Both the position numbers and the translations under genes were made by a program. DNA of 64,000 nucleotides from Cenococcum geophilum 1.58 (lineage: Eukaryota; Ascomycota; Dothideomycetes; Gloniales; Gloniaceae). Positions 24,301-36,300 of the stretch are shown here, piece after piece (position 1 is the first letter of the stretch; each line of letters begins with the position of its first letter). The stretch lies in NCBI GenBank assembly GCA_001692895.1, contig KV748203.1:898330-962329 (forward strand). The letters run 5' to 3'. The notes under the pieces are model-generated. The model did no database searches. It had not been told where the DNA came from and saw nothing but the letters and a program-made list of their open reading frames with translations.

Positions 24301-27012
24301 CTAAAGCGTTTAAGGACTCTATATAGCTTTTCGGCTAATAGGTAGCTAAAACGGCGGTGCAGGCAGTGGATTTTAATACTAGTAAGGTAGTATGGGTTAT
24401 AGTTAAAAGATTCCTAAATATAGGTTTATAAAGTCTCTCCCTATATAAGGAACGGGTGTCCGAATTGTTATGTAATTAGTAGGGTAAGATTCTTGCTTCC
24501 TAGGGCAGTTATAGGGCTAATTAGGGTGTCTGTAATATTGTTATAGTAAACCTATAGCCTATTTATGTCCATAAGGCAGAGTAGGAAGGGGGTATCCGCT
24601 TTTACTATATGGAAGTTAACTGGGCTAATTAGAGTCTTAACTTTAACTAATCTAATTAATACGGTTAAGCCAATGCCAAATTAGATATTTACGGCCCTAG
24701 TTTACATAGTATTGATATCCAATTTATCCTTTGTAGTGGTCTTATATATAAGGTATTATCTATAACCTATAGTAGACTTCTTAGAGGCACCTATATCAAT
24801 TATAACGCTATAGAATTCTTTAGGGGTGTAGCGTTCTATGGTAATATATGCAAATAGGTCCTATTCGCGGTCCGTAACGTCCGTAACGGGTCTAACGGGT
24901 ATGCTTATGGGCTAGTTTTTGGGTGCAATTAAGTATATAAAGGAGCGGTCGGCTAATATGGTTATAATATTAAAGGCTTAGGTGTCCGTAAAAGGTCTAA
25001 AAGTGGTTAGGAACGTCTCTGAGGTTTTTTATTCTTAAGTGTCTAAGTTAAAGTTAATTATAAGGGCTTCTATTAACTCGTTAAGAGACTCCTCTACCTC
25101 CTCTCCTTTATGGTTTAAGATAAACTAGTTAATCTGATTATTAAATCTCTTTTTAAACTTATTATGTTCTTCCTAGGTATACCTTATAGACCAATATCCT
25201 TTCTTACCGCATATAAAACACTTCTAGCTGGTTTGTCTATAGGGGTATACTTTTATACAAGAGTTATTGCGGGGGTTATAGGTAGGACTTGGTCGGTATG
25301 GGTACTACTAGCAGTAGCGGCGGTCTGTAAAGTAGGCGTCTAAGTTAGTTTATAGGTTTTGCAGGTTTGTAATAAAGGCTTAAGTACTGCCTGGCGGGTT
25401 TAAGACTTTATACGTTATAATAGAGGACCGTAAATCGTTAATAAGGCCAGTTAAGGTGTCTGTAGGCTTATAATAGGCATATTTGTAGGGTTTTACTTCT
25501 TAGTAAGCCGTAATAAGTTTATTATACAGAAAGTCGTCTATTTAAAGCTTAATATTAAGGCCGTGCTATAGGTGCTAAAGGTCTTTAATAAGGATTTATA
25601 GGTACTCTATAGTCGATTTTTCGTTATTCTTATTAATTACGGTCCGTAACTTAGTCGCATTCTATTAGCTAAGGATGTTACGCCTATATTCTAGTCCTTT
25701 AAAGTAGTTGCGTGTAGCTTTATATAGCTTATTAAAGGAAACACTAAGGGGGTTGCTCTTAAGGTTAGTATAGTAGTAGTTAAGGGCTAGGCCGCGTAGT
25801 ATGGTGGAATAGGCTTGGCTAAATTCCTATTTAGGAATATCAGCCTTCTAATAGAGGTCCGTAAAGATAGTAAGTTTAAAGTTAAAGTTATCGTTTTTAC
25901 CGCTATACTTAGATTTATTGGTATAGAGCTTAGCTAAGTTAGCTAGCTCTTTACCGTAGGTCTTTACTTAAGTAGGTTACGGATTTATAACTTAAGTAGG
26001 TTATAGATCTATAGCTTAGGCGACGGGAGGGTTTTAGTCCGTATTTTGGTTTGTAGGGGTATTACGGTCCGTAACTTAAGTACTAGGTATGCTTTAGCCC
26101 GTAAGATTAATTCTAAAATTACTTAGGTTTATAGGACGAATTTAGTTAAGTAGGTTATATATAAGGCTAGCAATGCTATTAAGTTTAGGAGAAGTAAAGA
26201 GTTTATTAGTGGCTTTAACCTAGTTTAGGATTTCCTCTTTAGTCCATTTTATTTAGTCCTCCTCCTGTATTGTGTTATATAAGGACTATATAATAGTAAC
26301 TTATTTACCCTTTTTAACCTATACACCTTAGTAACGTAAAAGGGTTTATAGGTTATAGATGGTAGTAGGGTTATAAGCCTTAAGAATAGCTTCCGTAAAG
26401 TCTACAAAGTCTTCCTTATATTACTCCTATAGGTCGTTGTTTAGAAGCTTATAGTATCTATATTTAAGGATTTTGAAATTAATATAGTTATTAACGCCGT
26501 CTATAGACATAAGGTTGACTCCCTAACTCTACTTCTTTTAACCTTTACTAATTTGCTTAGTTATATCTGCTATATTATATAGCGTAGTATATCTATATAA
26601 GCTGTAGTGGGTAGTAGTAGCTTACAGCGGGTGGAGGAGGTCTTATAACGGTCCGTAAAATTAATTAACGGGTCTATAATAGTTTGAGAGGTCTTGTAAT
26701 AGTCTGTAAAGGCAATTAACGGGTCTATAACGGTTTATAGAAGGGTAAGGGGTTTCCGTAAGGTCTAAAGAGGTTTAAGGTTTAAGGGGGTTAAGGATAG
26801 GGGTTTCTATAAAGGTCTATATTCGCGTTTATAAACTTTTAGTAAACTGTACTAAGACTTAAATAAGTATATAGAGTTAGTAATAGGTCCGTAATCCCCA
26901 ACTTCCAACCTTCTAGCAGGTTATACTAGGAGTCTAAACAGGTAGTCGCTGTTATATATCGCTTAGTAGGAGGTGTTAAGTAATTACTGATCTATGCGCG
27001 CTTACTAATCAG

Positions 27013-27231
27013 TATTTATATTAACTTAATAATATAATTAAGTCATATCTAGGGGCACGAAATACGTATAGTATTATATGCTCTTTTGGATAATAGTGAC
27101 TGTCAATTCTATTGAGGTAGACTACGTAGTCTATATACTAACGCGCCTCCCCCTAATTAGTTAGCATCTAAGTAGGTAGTGCACCAAACGCGTAACTACG
27201 CGTTTAGTATACCACGTGCTGTAATTATATA
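27013..27231 (-). repeat. LTR of Copia B (right copy)
   Basis: 219 bp, colinear with the left copy and followed by the gtata target duplication. Confidence 0.92.
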
Positions 27232-29993
27232 GTATATTTAATATTGTCTAGGTTAGGGCGTGTTTAGTTCTCTAGTGCTATAGCTAGGCTAATACGGCTT
27301 AGTTGGCCTAGGGGGGCGGAAATAAGGCGGCGGCCCTATATAGTACGTGTAGGGGACAGGTGTAAGGTTAGGCGTTATAAGGGGGAGATCTTAATTGCTC
27401 TGGTTTTAGTCTTAGTTATAATGCCCTTAGCTATTATACGTGTGGTTATATATATATATAGCAAATAACTTAGGGTTAGGTGTCTTATTAGCTAACTTAG
27501 GTTAAGCGGGTATATATAGGGGACTTATAGTTCTAGCGGTGTTTATTTTTTAGGGGATAGGGCAATAGTTTAGTCTTTTAGAATCTCTGCTTAGTTTACT
27601 ATATATATTAGCTTACTAGTATTAGGTACCTCTTTTACTATTAGCTAATAGTATCTAAGCGTTAGCCGTGCAATGCGTCCACGTGGTACTACTTGGTTAT
27701 AGTTAGGAATATACTATAGAAGATAGTTATAGGCATAGTAATTAGAGTTAAACTTAAGCTCTAGGGCAGGGAAGTCTGCCCTTAGGTTATGCTTTTTAAG
27801 CTAGGGTATTCCAAGAATTACTAGTATAAAGGGTAATAACTTTATAATATAGAAGAGTATAGATTCTATATAGTAGCTAATTATTATTATTACTGTAAAG
27901 TAGTAGGTAATAAACCCGGATGGGAGTCTATTAGTAAAGCGGAGTAGTTTTAGGACTAGGAGTCTTTTTATTATAATATTATACTTTTTTATAAGTAAGT
28001 CTTTATCTATAAACGCTGGTATTACACTACTAGTATTAATAAGGCTTACTATTTTAATAAGAACTTATAGGAGTAGGTTATATAGTAAGAAGAGGTAGGT
28101 TTAAATAAGGATGGTATTTCTATTACTATTTACTATTCTAAGGTTAAGTAGTAGATAGCTTAAAATAAGGTTTAACTAATCTAGTAGTATAGATCTAATC
28201 CTTTTATTCTCCTCCCCGTATGGTTTTAACCCTTAAAGGTGACTTAGTCTAAGGGTTAGCCTTTTAATAGCTGAATTATAGGGCTTGGCTAGTGGCTATA
28301 GTCTTAGCTAGTATATCCTAACGTATTAGTCTTTAACAGTGTATATATACTAGAGGGTGCTTTACTAATAATATAGCTGGTTTTATAATTGGTAGTAGCA
28401 TAAAGTACTTATTTATAGTTTGCGTACAGGACTATTGGCTAAGACTATATTAGGGAAGGGAATTATAGGGGCGGGTTTTTGTGTCCGAACCTATGTCCTC
28501 GTCTATAGTTACCGCCTTAATTGCTATCCCCTTTATTAAAGAATCTGCCGCAGCTAGGAGGGGGTTAGCGTAGTAGTATTAGAAGGGGATTTAGGTTCTT
28601 TTAGGGGTTATAAGCATCTTTTTAGTAGCTAGGTTAACTATACGCTATATAAAGTCTATTATCTATACAATATCTTTAGACGTTATTAGGGAGACTATTG
28701 CTACTACTACCGAACTTAACGGCGTTAAGGTCTATTGGGTTATTCTACAGTAATATAGGTTAATAGCTGCTAGTAGTACTTAGCTTAGCGGTATTTAGCT
28801 TAGTGTGGTGGGTTTAATTCTGTAGGTTATAAGCGAATATATCTATTTACTCACTCTAGCCTTTATAGTTAGTATCGCCGATTTTACGGCTAAGGGTAAA
28901 GGCTTGGTCCTTTATTTTAGAGGATTTTTTTTTAATAGATCTACTTTTTGTTCCTTAGTCTTATTTGCTTTAATTATTAACTTATTAAGCTTTGCTTTCT
29001 AGGACCAGTAGTTATACTTACTTTAGCTTAAGATATCTAGCTTATTTTTAGCTGCTTAGGTTATATCTATAGTCTTATAGTGCTTCCTTATATACACAAA
29101 TATAGACTCTTAGTTAGAGAAGGTCTATTTACTTAAGTTATTTAGGTGTATGCGTAGCATATTAAGGCTATACTTGATATAGATATAAGCCTTATTTATT
29201 AGCATATCTAATATATAGAGGACTTCATCCATTAGGGTCTTAAAGCACTTTATATCCCTTTAGAAAACGCCTTAGATCTTTATTTCCCATATTTTAAATT
29301 TTTCTTACTTTTTAGTTAGTAATCCTTTGCTATTAAATGGGGTTAAATCTTTTACTTTACGCTTTTTTCTATAGGGCTTAGTTAGAAGAGGAGAGCTAGT
29401 AGTAGTATTCTTATTAGTAATGGTCTGGGTAAGTATAGTAATCTAAAGGCTTAGACTTTATATAGTCTAAGTATTTATAAAGGCTTGCTGTTTATATTGT
29501 TATATATATAGTTTAAGCGTCTTAAGGGAGTTAATTCTATGCTAAGCTTCTTTAAGTTAAGACTTTATAGTTTAGCCTTTATTATAGACGGCTTAGAGAC
29601 CACTCTTAACGCTAGTTATAAAAGTTATATATATAAAGAGGTGCTAGAAGGTTCCTACCACATTAAGGTCCTTAGGGTACTCTAAGCTACTTTTAATTGC
29701 CTAGGCAATATAGGTATAAGAGGTATTAAAAAGGCAGGCGAGTGCTTTGCGTGTATTTGTTAACGGGGTATTATCTATATTATAATTGCCTATTTTAAGG
29801 GATCTGTATAAGGCAATTAAAGTCTATAAGGCTGGCTGTAGTACTAAGATTGTTTATAACTCTACTAGGGTTATCTAGGACTTATAGTACAGTATTATCG
29901 GTCGCGCTAGGTCGTAATTACACTAAAAAAACGGAAATAATAGACTAAAAAAAACAAAGGTTATAATAGGGCGCAATTAGGGATACTATAAAC

Positions 29994-30189
29994 TGTTACA
30001 GTGCTGCAATAAAGTAGACTAAATAACTATATTGTGGTATGAAGAGGAGAAGAAGGTAAAAGGGGGTATTATATATAAATAGTAGGGCCAGCCGCCAAGG
30101 CGCTAGTGGTGGGCTAGTTAATAGTAGGAAACAGTATAAGATAGTACAAGACAGTATAAAATAGTATGCGTTAGGTCAGTGCCGTAACA
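29994..30189 (-). repeat. LTR of Gypsy C (right copy)
   Basis: 196 bp, tgttacag...gccgtaaca. It is followed by cctaa, which matches cctag before the left LTR except for one transition. Confidence 0.9.
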
Positions 30190-31142
30190 CCTAAGGTGCC
30201 CTATAGGAGAATAAACTAATAACCTTAAAGTAGGGAAGATATATTAAAGAAATAGGCAAAAAAAGTAGAAGAAAAATAGTGCTACTTTAGGGCTTAGTCC
30301 TATATAAAGGAGGATAGAAGACACGTAAGAGGCTAGTAAAGGTAATAGTAAAAGAGAAAAAGGAGCTAAAGTAGAGTATAAAAGAATGCTAGGAAACTAT
30401 CTACCGCGATATAATACTAGTTAGACTAATAATAAAGAGGCGTATAGGAGTTAAAGGTATAGAGGCTAACTTAGGCAAAGGGAACCTAAGCCGTAGCATA
30501 GTTAACGCTATAGGAGGTAAATACTTAAGGGCTCTAAGAAGGCCTAATAAAGGCAGAAAATATAATAGTAATACTTTTAAGAATTGGAATAATAGGACTA
30601 AAAAACTAGCTCTACTAAGTAGGTGTTTTAGTAGGTAGCCTAAGATATAAATATAGCTAGCTAAGATAGATACTAAAATATATAATACTGTTATGCCCCT
30701 TACGCACTAACTAAGAAGTAATACTTTTAGTAGCTGGCATACAGAACTATAATACGCTATTCTTAATATAAAAAGGTTTTAAGGCGGTTACCTAGTAGCT
30801 TATTAGCTAAAATATACTAGACCAGTTCCAAATTATAAGGGAAATAGTAATAAAAGGCAAAGGGGCGAGTAATAGGCGCCCCCTAATAACTCTATAGTAG
30901 TAGAGTAAAGTCTATAATACTAGCGCGTCTATAGGCTTGTTATAGCAGCAGCAGTTCTTAAAAAGGTTAAAAAGTAAGGTAGTAGAGTACTATAGGCGAC
31001 TTATAGGCGCCTTATAGGCGCTAAGTAGGCAAGTCCTAAAAGGTAGGGAGATGGATTATAGGGGTTTCTTAAGTAGAGTTTTCTCCCTATATGTAAATAA
31101 GGAGTAGTCCACGTGGGCCTAATAGGGATCTAAATTGGACGT
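30190..31142. mobile_element. Unassigned AT-rich transposon remnant, right of element C
   Basis: Continuation of the DNA into which Gypsy C inserted (other side at 15,829-17,193). It reads with partial protein-like text on both strands. It could be a retroelement gag-type region or an extension of Copia E; I could not decide. Confidence 0.4.
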
Positions 31143-33161
31143 TAAGCAATAAATAATTATTATTCTAATAACTTTCTTCTAGCTAGGAATATAGATTTAG
31201 AATATATTTATTAAATTATATCCTACTAAATATTTTATATAGGCCCTTAGCGCAAGCTTGTTTAGGTATAGAATATTATATTTAAAAGGGTAGGCCCTAT
31301 AGCCTATATTTGGTTTTAGTGGTAATATACCTATAACTAACTGGATTTTTTTTAAAAGTTGTTTACCACCTAAGTCCTTTACTAGGCGTTTAATTAAGTA
31401 GACAGGTAGCTACTTTATAAACTTTAAGATATAGCTCTTCTAATAAATAGGCCTTAATTTTTATATACTAAGCCTTTCATATAATTACCCCCCTAGATTA
31501 TTCCGCTAGACCGTTCTATAATTAAGTATTAGGTGCTAATCTTTTAAAAGTAATTTCTTATTTAGCTACCCATTTCTTAAATTCGCCTATAAAAGACGTC
31601 TTTTTATTTATATAGGTAATGGCTACCTTAAAGCCGTATTATCGTTTAATAACATTATAACACCTAATAATAATTTGGGTAAGGGATAACTTTTCAGCTA
31701 TTGTCTCTACCTTATTTATTTATATCGCGTTATTAAGGAAGTATACCACGTACTTATCGCTATTAAATGCAACTATTCTAGGTATTAAATTAAGGTGGAT
31801 TTTATAAAAAGTAACTATTAACTAAGTTAAAGGTCTTCTAGATATTACCTTATAAGCTTTACTTACTCTATATAATTTATATTCTACAATTATTAAACCT
31901 TTTAAAATCGCGCCCATTACTAACTAAGGTAGTTACTTAATTACTTCTTTTCCTATATAGCCCAATTACTAGTACTATATATAGCCTTCTGCCTAATTTA
32001 ATAGAGGCTTTAATAAATGCTTTATTAGTTTTAATTAAGTCGCAAATAAAGCCTCTAGTAAGTTACTTTTTAGCTTATTATATTTAATAGTGTTCTAACT
32101 ATAGTGGCGGCTATAGTAGGCGTATATCTTATTATCGCTATAAAAGAGAGTGTTTTCTTTATTATTCTAGTAGACTTCCTTATTATTAAGCTTATTAAAA
32201 TATACTAAGTTAGTATAAAAGCCTAGTATAAAGGCTGCTCTTAAGAGCTATATCTATATCTTCCCTTTAGGGTGGTTAATTATAACTATAGCCATCCTAT
32301 AGCCTACAATTTCTTCTATATATAAGCCTATATAGACGCGTTCTAATATAGGCTTAATATTACTAATAAACCTAGCTCTATTATTAAAAACGTATAGGCT
32401 AGTTTTTAAGTTAAGAATAATACTATTATAAAGCTTATAATTAGAAGCTGTATTATAGGCCCCTATATAATAAACTATAAAGTTTCTATAGGGCTCTTAA
32501 GGGCTTTACTAGTTGCTATCCCTTAGCTTTTTATTAGCTTAATCGTTTTTTTTTAATTTACTTAATACGAGCCTTAATTTTAGACGTTATATTAGCGATC
32601 GTCTTATCTACCTTCTTCTAAATTTTATTACTTAGTTTAAACTAAGATAGGTAAGGAATTAACTCTATAATATACTAGCACTTATTATAGTAGTGTTATT
32701 TTCTATAAAGGCACTTTAGTAGCGGTTACCTTTTCTTCTTTTGCTTATCTGCTAACGATTAAGGCTTTAATTTAGGCTTTAAATTTAGCAATTTATCCTT
32801 AAAGGTAACTCTAAAGGATTCTTATAAGGTTTTGCCCTTCTAGGCGAGCTCTATACGATAGTAGTTTTAGTATATTTTAACTAGTTTAAAGAAGGTAGAA
32901 AGTGTCTTCTTCTTCTACTTAAGTCTTTTAATATAATTCTTCTAATATTTTAACTAGCTTAGTGTAATAGATTTAACTATATATGCGAAGTTTTTTACTA
33001 AATAATTATTATTTACCTTAGGTAGATCTAGCTCCTTATACTTAGTATATACTATCTCCTACTCCTATAACTAGACCTTAAAGTTTTCGTTCTAAGGCGC
33101 TTTCTTAAGTCTTATATACTAGGTAGCTAGTTAAAGCTTTTAGGCGCTATTAGTTAGAGTA
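31143..33161 (-). mobile_element. Ty1/Copia fossil E, protease-integrase part
   Basis: Minus-strand Copia text runs leftward from the insertion point of element D. A gag end and protease-like segment lie about 32,900-32,300, a pre-integrase and integrase region about 31,900-31,450 (phrases PLTQLIVTFYKIHLNLIPRI and GEFKKWVAK are legible), and the integrase tail about 31,350-31,150. Reverse transcriptase was not recognised beyond 31,143, so the copy is truncated or too decayed. It differs from the A/B family and is older than element D. Confidence 0.75.
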
Positions 33162-33353
33162 TGTCACGGAACCCCACCGCAGGGGCCTCTATAGGAGAGC
33201 CCCGTGCTCTCGCGTACACCTCGCGTACAGCTTATGTTAGCTACGCGTAGGTATATCACCTCCTTACGCCCTCGACCCTTACGATTGATCGCGCAACGTC
33301 TTATAGACTCCTTAAATACATACGTCTTGTAGCCACTGCCCCGTCCCGTGACA
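33162..33353 (+). repeat. 5' LTR of Gypsy D
   Basis: 192 bp, tgtcacgg...cccgtgaca. The GC-rich promoter-like body is well preserved against an AT-rich background. The minus-strand 91-aa frame over it (33,164-33,439) is not a gene. Confidence 0.95.
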
Positions 33354-36300
33354 TTACGTTGCGCCTTTTTACCACCGACACCTAGCCTATAACTAATTCT
33401 ACGTCTCTGTAATACTATAGGCGCTGCTAGAAGCAGCATGCCTATAAGTTACCTTACTTTATACTTCTAAGGAACCCATAATAGTAAGACAATATTCCTT
33501 ACTAGCTACTATATTAAACCTAAAGAATAATCTAATACCTACACTTAACCTACGACGCCAATTAATCCTAGGAGAATTTAATTTATTAGCCCTAGCCTTA
33601 ACCCCTAAGGAGATAGACACCAATAATGTCTTATCTTTTATTAACTATATAACTACGGATAAGCAAGTAGAAGGGCTACTACCTATTAAAATTAAAATAT
33701 AAGACGCTAAGACGTTTGTAAAAATAGTAGCATAAGAACCCAATAAATACTACTGCCTTTTATAGAACTACCACCTAAAGCTTATACGAGCCGAGATGCG
33801 TACTACCTAAGATCGCGATATTATCTAAGACCTATAAGCTCGCGAGGCGCTCGCTAATAACACGCGTTAAGAAACTAAAGATAACCTCCACGTATCTAAA
33901 CACAACGTCTAACAGTTAAAGAAGGCTAAGATTACACTTATTGCTACGGTTACTAAAAGAGAAGGCATAATTAAATACCTATAATCTTAGCTTAACAAGC
34001 ATATTTATAATAACGCTAGACACCTCTCTACTGCATATAACGCTACTTAAGTCTCTACGCCCCCGGTAACTTTACCTACTTAATACTTAACGGAGGGTTA
34101 GCGCTAAGCAGTCTTACCTAACGGGAACCCCTACTAAAGCGACAATAAAAGCTATAATAACCAAACCTAAGCTGCTACCGTAGGGTTTAATATATATTAC
34201 CTTAATCCCCTAGTTTTCTAGGGAGACCGCAAAGAATATAGCTACTAAAAGATATAAATCCGCGAGAAACTAACTTAGAGCGCCTGCCTTTTTCCTACGG
34301 AAGACACTAAGATTGGCTATATTATTGGGCGAATAAAGGGTACACTATTTAACAGACTCTTCGCCTAATAGGAGACTAATAGCCCCTAGAAGTGGCAGTC
34401 CCACTAAAAAGTCCTTAATAATCTTAACCTAATATACCGCGACCACGACTTACTAGCCACTAACTAAGCTAAACTACGTGCCCTAAAGATAAGCCCTACT
34501 AAATTATTTAATAAGTTCTATATTAAATTCCAGGAATACACCGGAGCCTTCGCCTGAGATGATACTAAAGACTAGAAAGATCTCCTTAAAAAAGTTACTT
34601 ATCGCCTTAGTTACGCAGCCACTAGCCACAACTATAATAATATTTATAATATAGTAGCAGCCATACGGAAGATTAAACGACGACTGAATTAGATTGCTAC
34701 TATAAACCCCTATCTAAAGACCTCCCTATAGAAGCCCTCCGGACCTATTAAACTACTAACGCCTACTACCCTAAGTAACACTACTGGTCCTAATATTAAC
34801 CTTTCTATACCAACCTTCCTATAGAAGCTACTAGATAGAGAACGCGAGCTACTCTAGAAGCTAAAGCGTTGCTATAGATGTTATTAAAAAGGCTATTATA
34901 GCTATAGCCTAAACTGCCTAATAGCTAGGTTTAGTAGCTACCGCCTAATACCTAACCTAGTACCTTAAATACTAAATANNTTACTATATNCCACTACCNT
35001 ATAAGANAAAGACGNAGTAATAGCGGTAGAGTTANATANNNAAATAGAAAACGCNAAGTCCTAGCCCTAAGTNNNAGGTTAGGACGCCNTAATNATAAGG
35101 GGATCTATATATCGGCCTACTTAATAGATAACTTAGTAAAGATAAATAGACGGAAATAGATAGTTTTACCCGTAATAGGAACTACTGCTAAAAAATAATA
35201 TAAAAGCCGTTCTATAATTAATTNCNGAGCTANTNATAAATTTNTANATACNTAATTNNTANNNACTTATAACCTACCTACCTTACCCCTTACTAAAGCC
35301 CGCGCCCTATAACTCGCTGACGGTAGTTATACTATATAGAAGATTACCTATATAGTACAACTCTACCTAGATATAAATAGGCACCAGAAAGAACTCTAGG
35401 CCTATATTACACCACTTATTAACTACCCTATTATCCTTAAAATAAACTAGCTTAAATAATATAACCCTGCCATTAACTAGAAAAAGAGAGAAGTAACCTT
35501 TAACTCTAAATACTATAGAGAGACCTGCCTAGGACATAGCCTAGCCGCCTCTATTTACTCCCTAGGATACTAACCTAAGGAACCCCTTATTACCCTACCT
35601 ATAACTAACTACTACTATATAAGTGCTATAGCCTTCTACCGCATAGCACGTAGGAAAGGCTGGACCGTTACCGTAGCCTCCTAATTATAACTATATAAGC
35701 TTAATAAAGAATAGGACTACGTCCTCTATAGTAATAGGATAGATATAGTCAACCTCCTAGAAAACGATACCCCTATAGAACTCTATGGACTTTTACCTTT
35801 AGACTTTAAGAAGTTTATAAAGCTTAAAAAAGGACTTACCAATAAGGAACTCCGCAAGCTCCTCCCTAAAAGGTACTATAACTTTATTAATATATGCTTA
35901 TAAAAGAGTATAGATATACTCCCCCTATATTAACCTAATAATTATACCATTAATATTGAATAAGGAAAAACGCTACCCTATAAGAGACCCTACCTAATAT
36001 TAAAAGACAAACTTTTAGTTATTAAAAAGTATATTAACGAATACCTTAATAAAGGGTTTATTTACCCTAGCATATCCCTAGCAGCCGCCCCTATCCTCCT
36101 TACTAAGAAGCTAAAAAAAGGTATTTAATTCTACGTTAACTATAGAGGACTTAATGCTATTATAATTAAAAACCAATACCCCGTACCGCTTATATATAAA
36201 ACTCTTAAGCGGCTTAGCTAAGCTAAAATCTATACTAAACTCAATATTATTACCGCCTTTAACCGCCTTTAAATACAAGAAGGTAATAAATAGAAAACCG

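Larger units (their letters stand above)
21176..27231 (-). mobile_element. Ty1/Copia element B, nested in Gypsy C (fossil)
   Basis: Second copy of the element A family, 6,056 bp, minus strand, with 219-bp LTRs and a perfect gtata target duplication (21,171-21,175 and 27,232-27,236). Parts from the right: gag about 26,500-25,250, zinc-knuckle-like segment near 25,210, integrase about 24,420-23,810, reverse transcriptase about 23,200-22,150, RNase H end near 22,130. It lacks the foldback insertion of A and is colinear with A elsewhere. LTRs differ at about 14 of 219 positions, nearly all transitions. It must be younger than C, which it interrupts. It is broken. Confidence 0.88.
17194..30189 (-). 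mobile_element. Ty3/Gypsy chromovirus C, both LTRs, interrupted by Copia B (fossil)
   Basis: Minus-strand element with TG...CA LTRs at both ends and a target duplication cctag/cctaa. From the 3' side (left): a chromodomain-like segment about 17,760-17,900, integrase about 18,300-19,200, RNase H and reverse transcriptase about 19,500-21,150 (the AYL-x-x-VLIF active-site region near 20,240). After the interruption by Copia B, gag/protease-side sequence runs 27,232-29,993. The order RT before integrase with a chromodomain indicates a chromovirus. Without B it would span about 6.9 kb. It is broken in many places. Confidence 0.85.

Noticed and set aside
33164-33439. 91-aa minus frame near 33.2 kb
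   Set aside because: It lies over the 5' LTR of Gypsy D and is antisense to the element.
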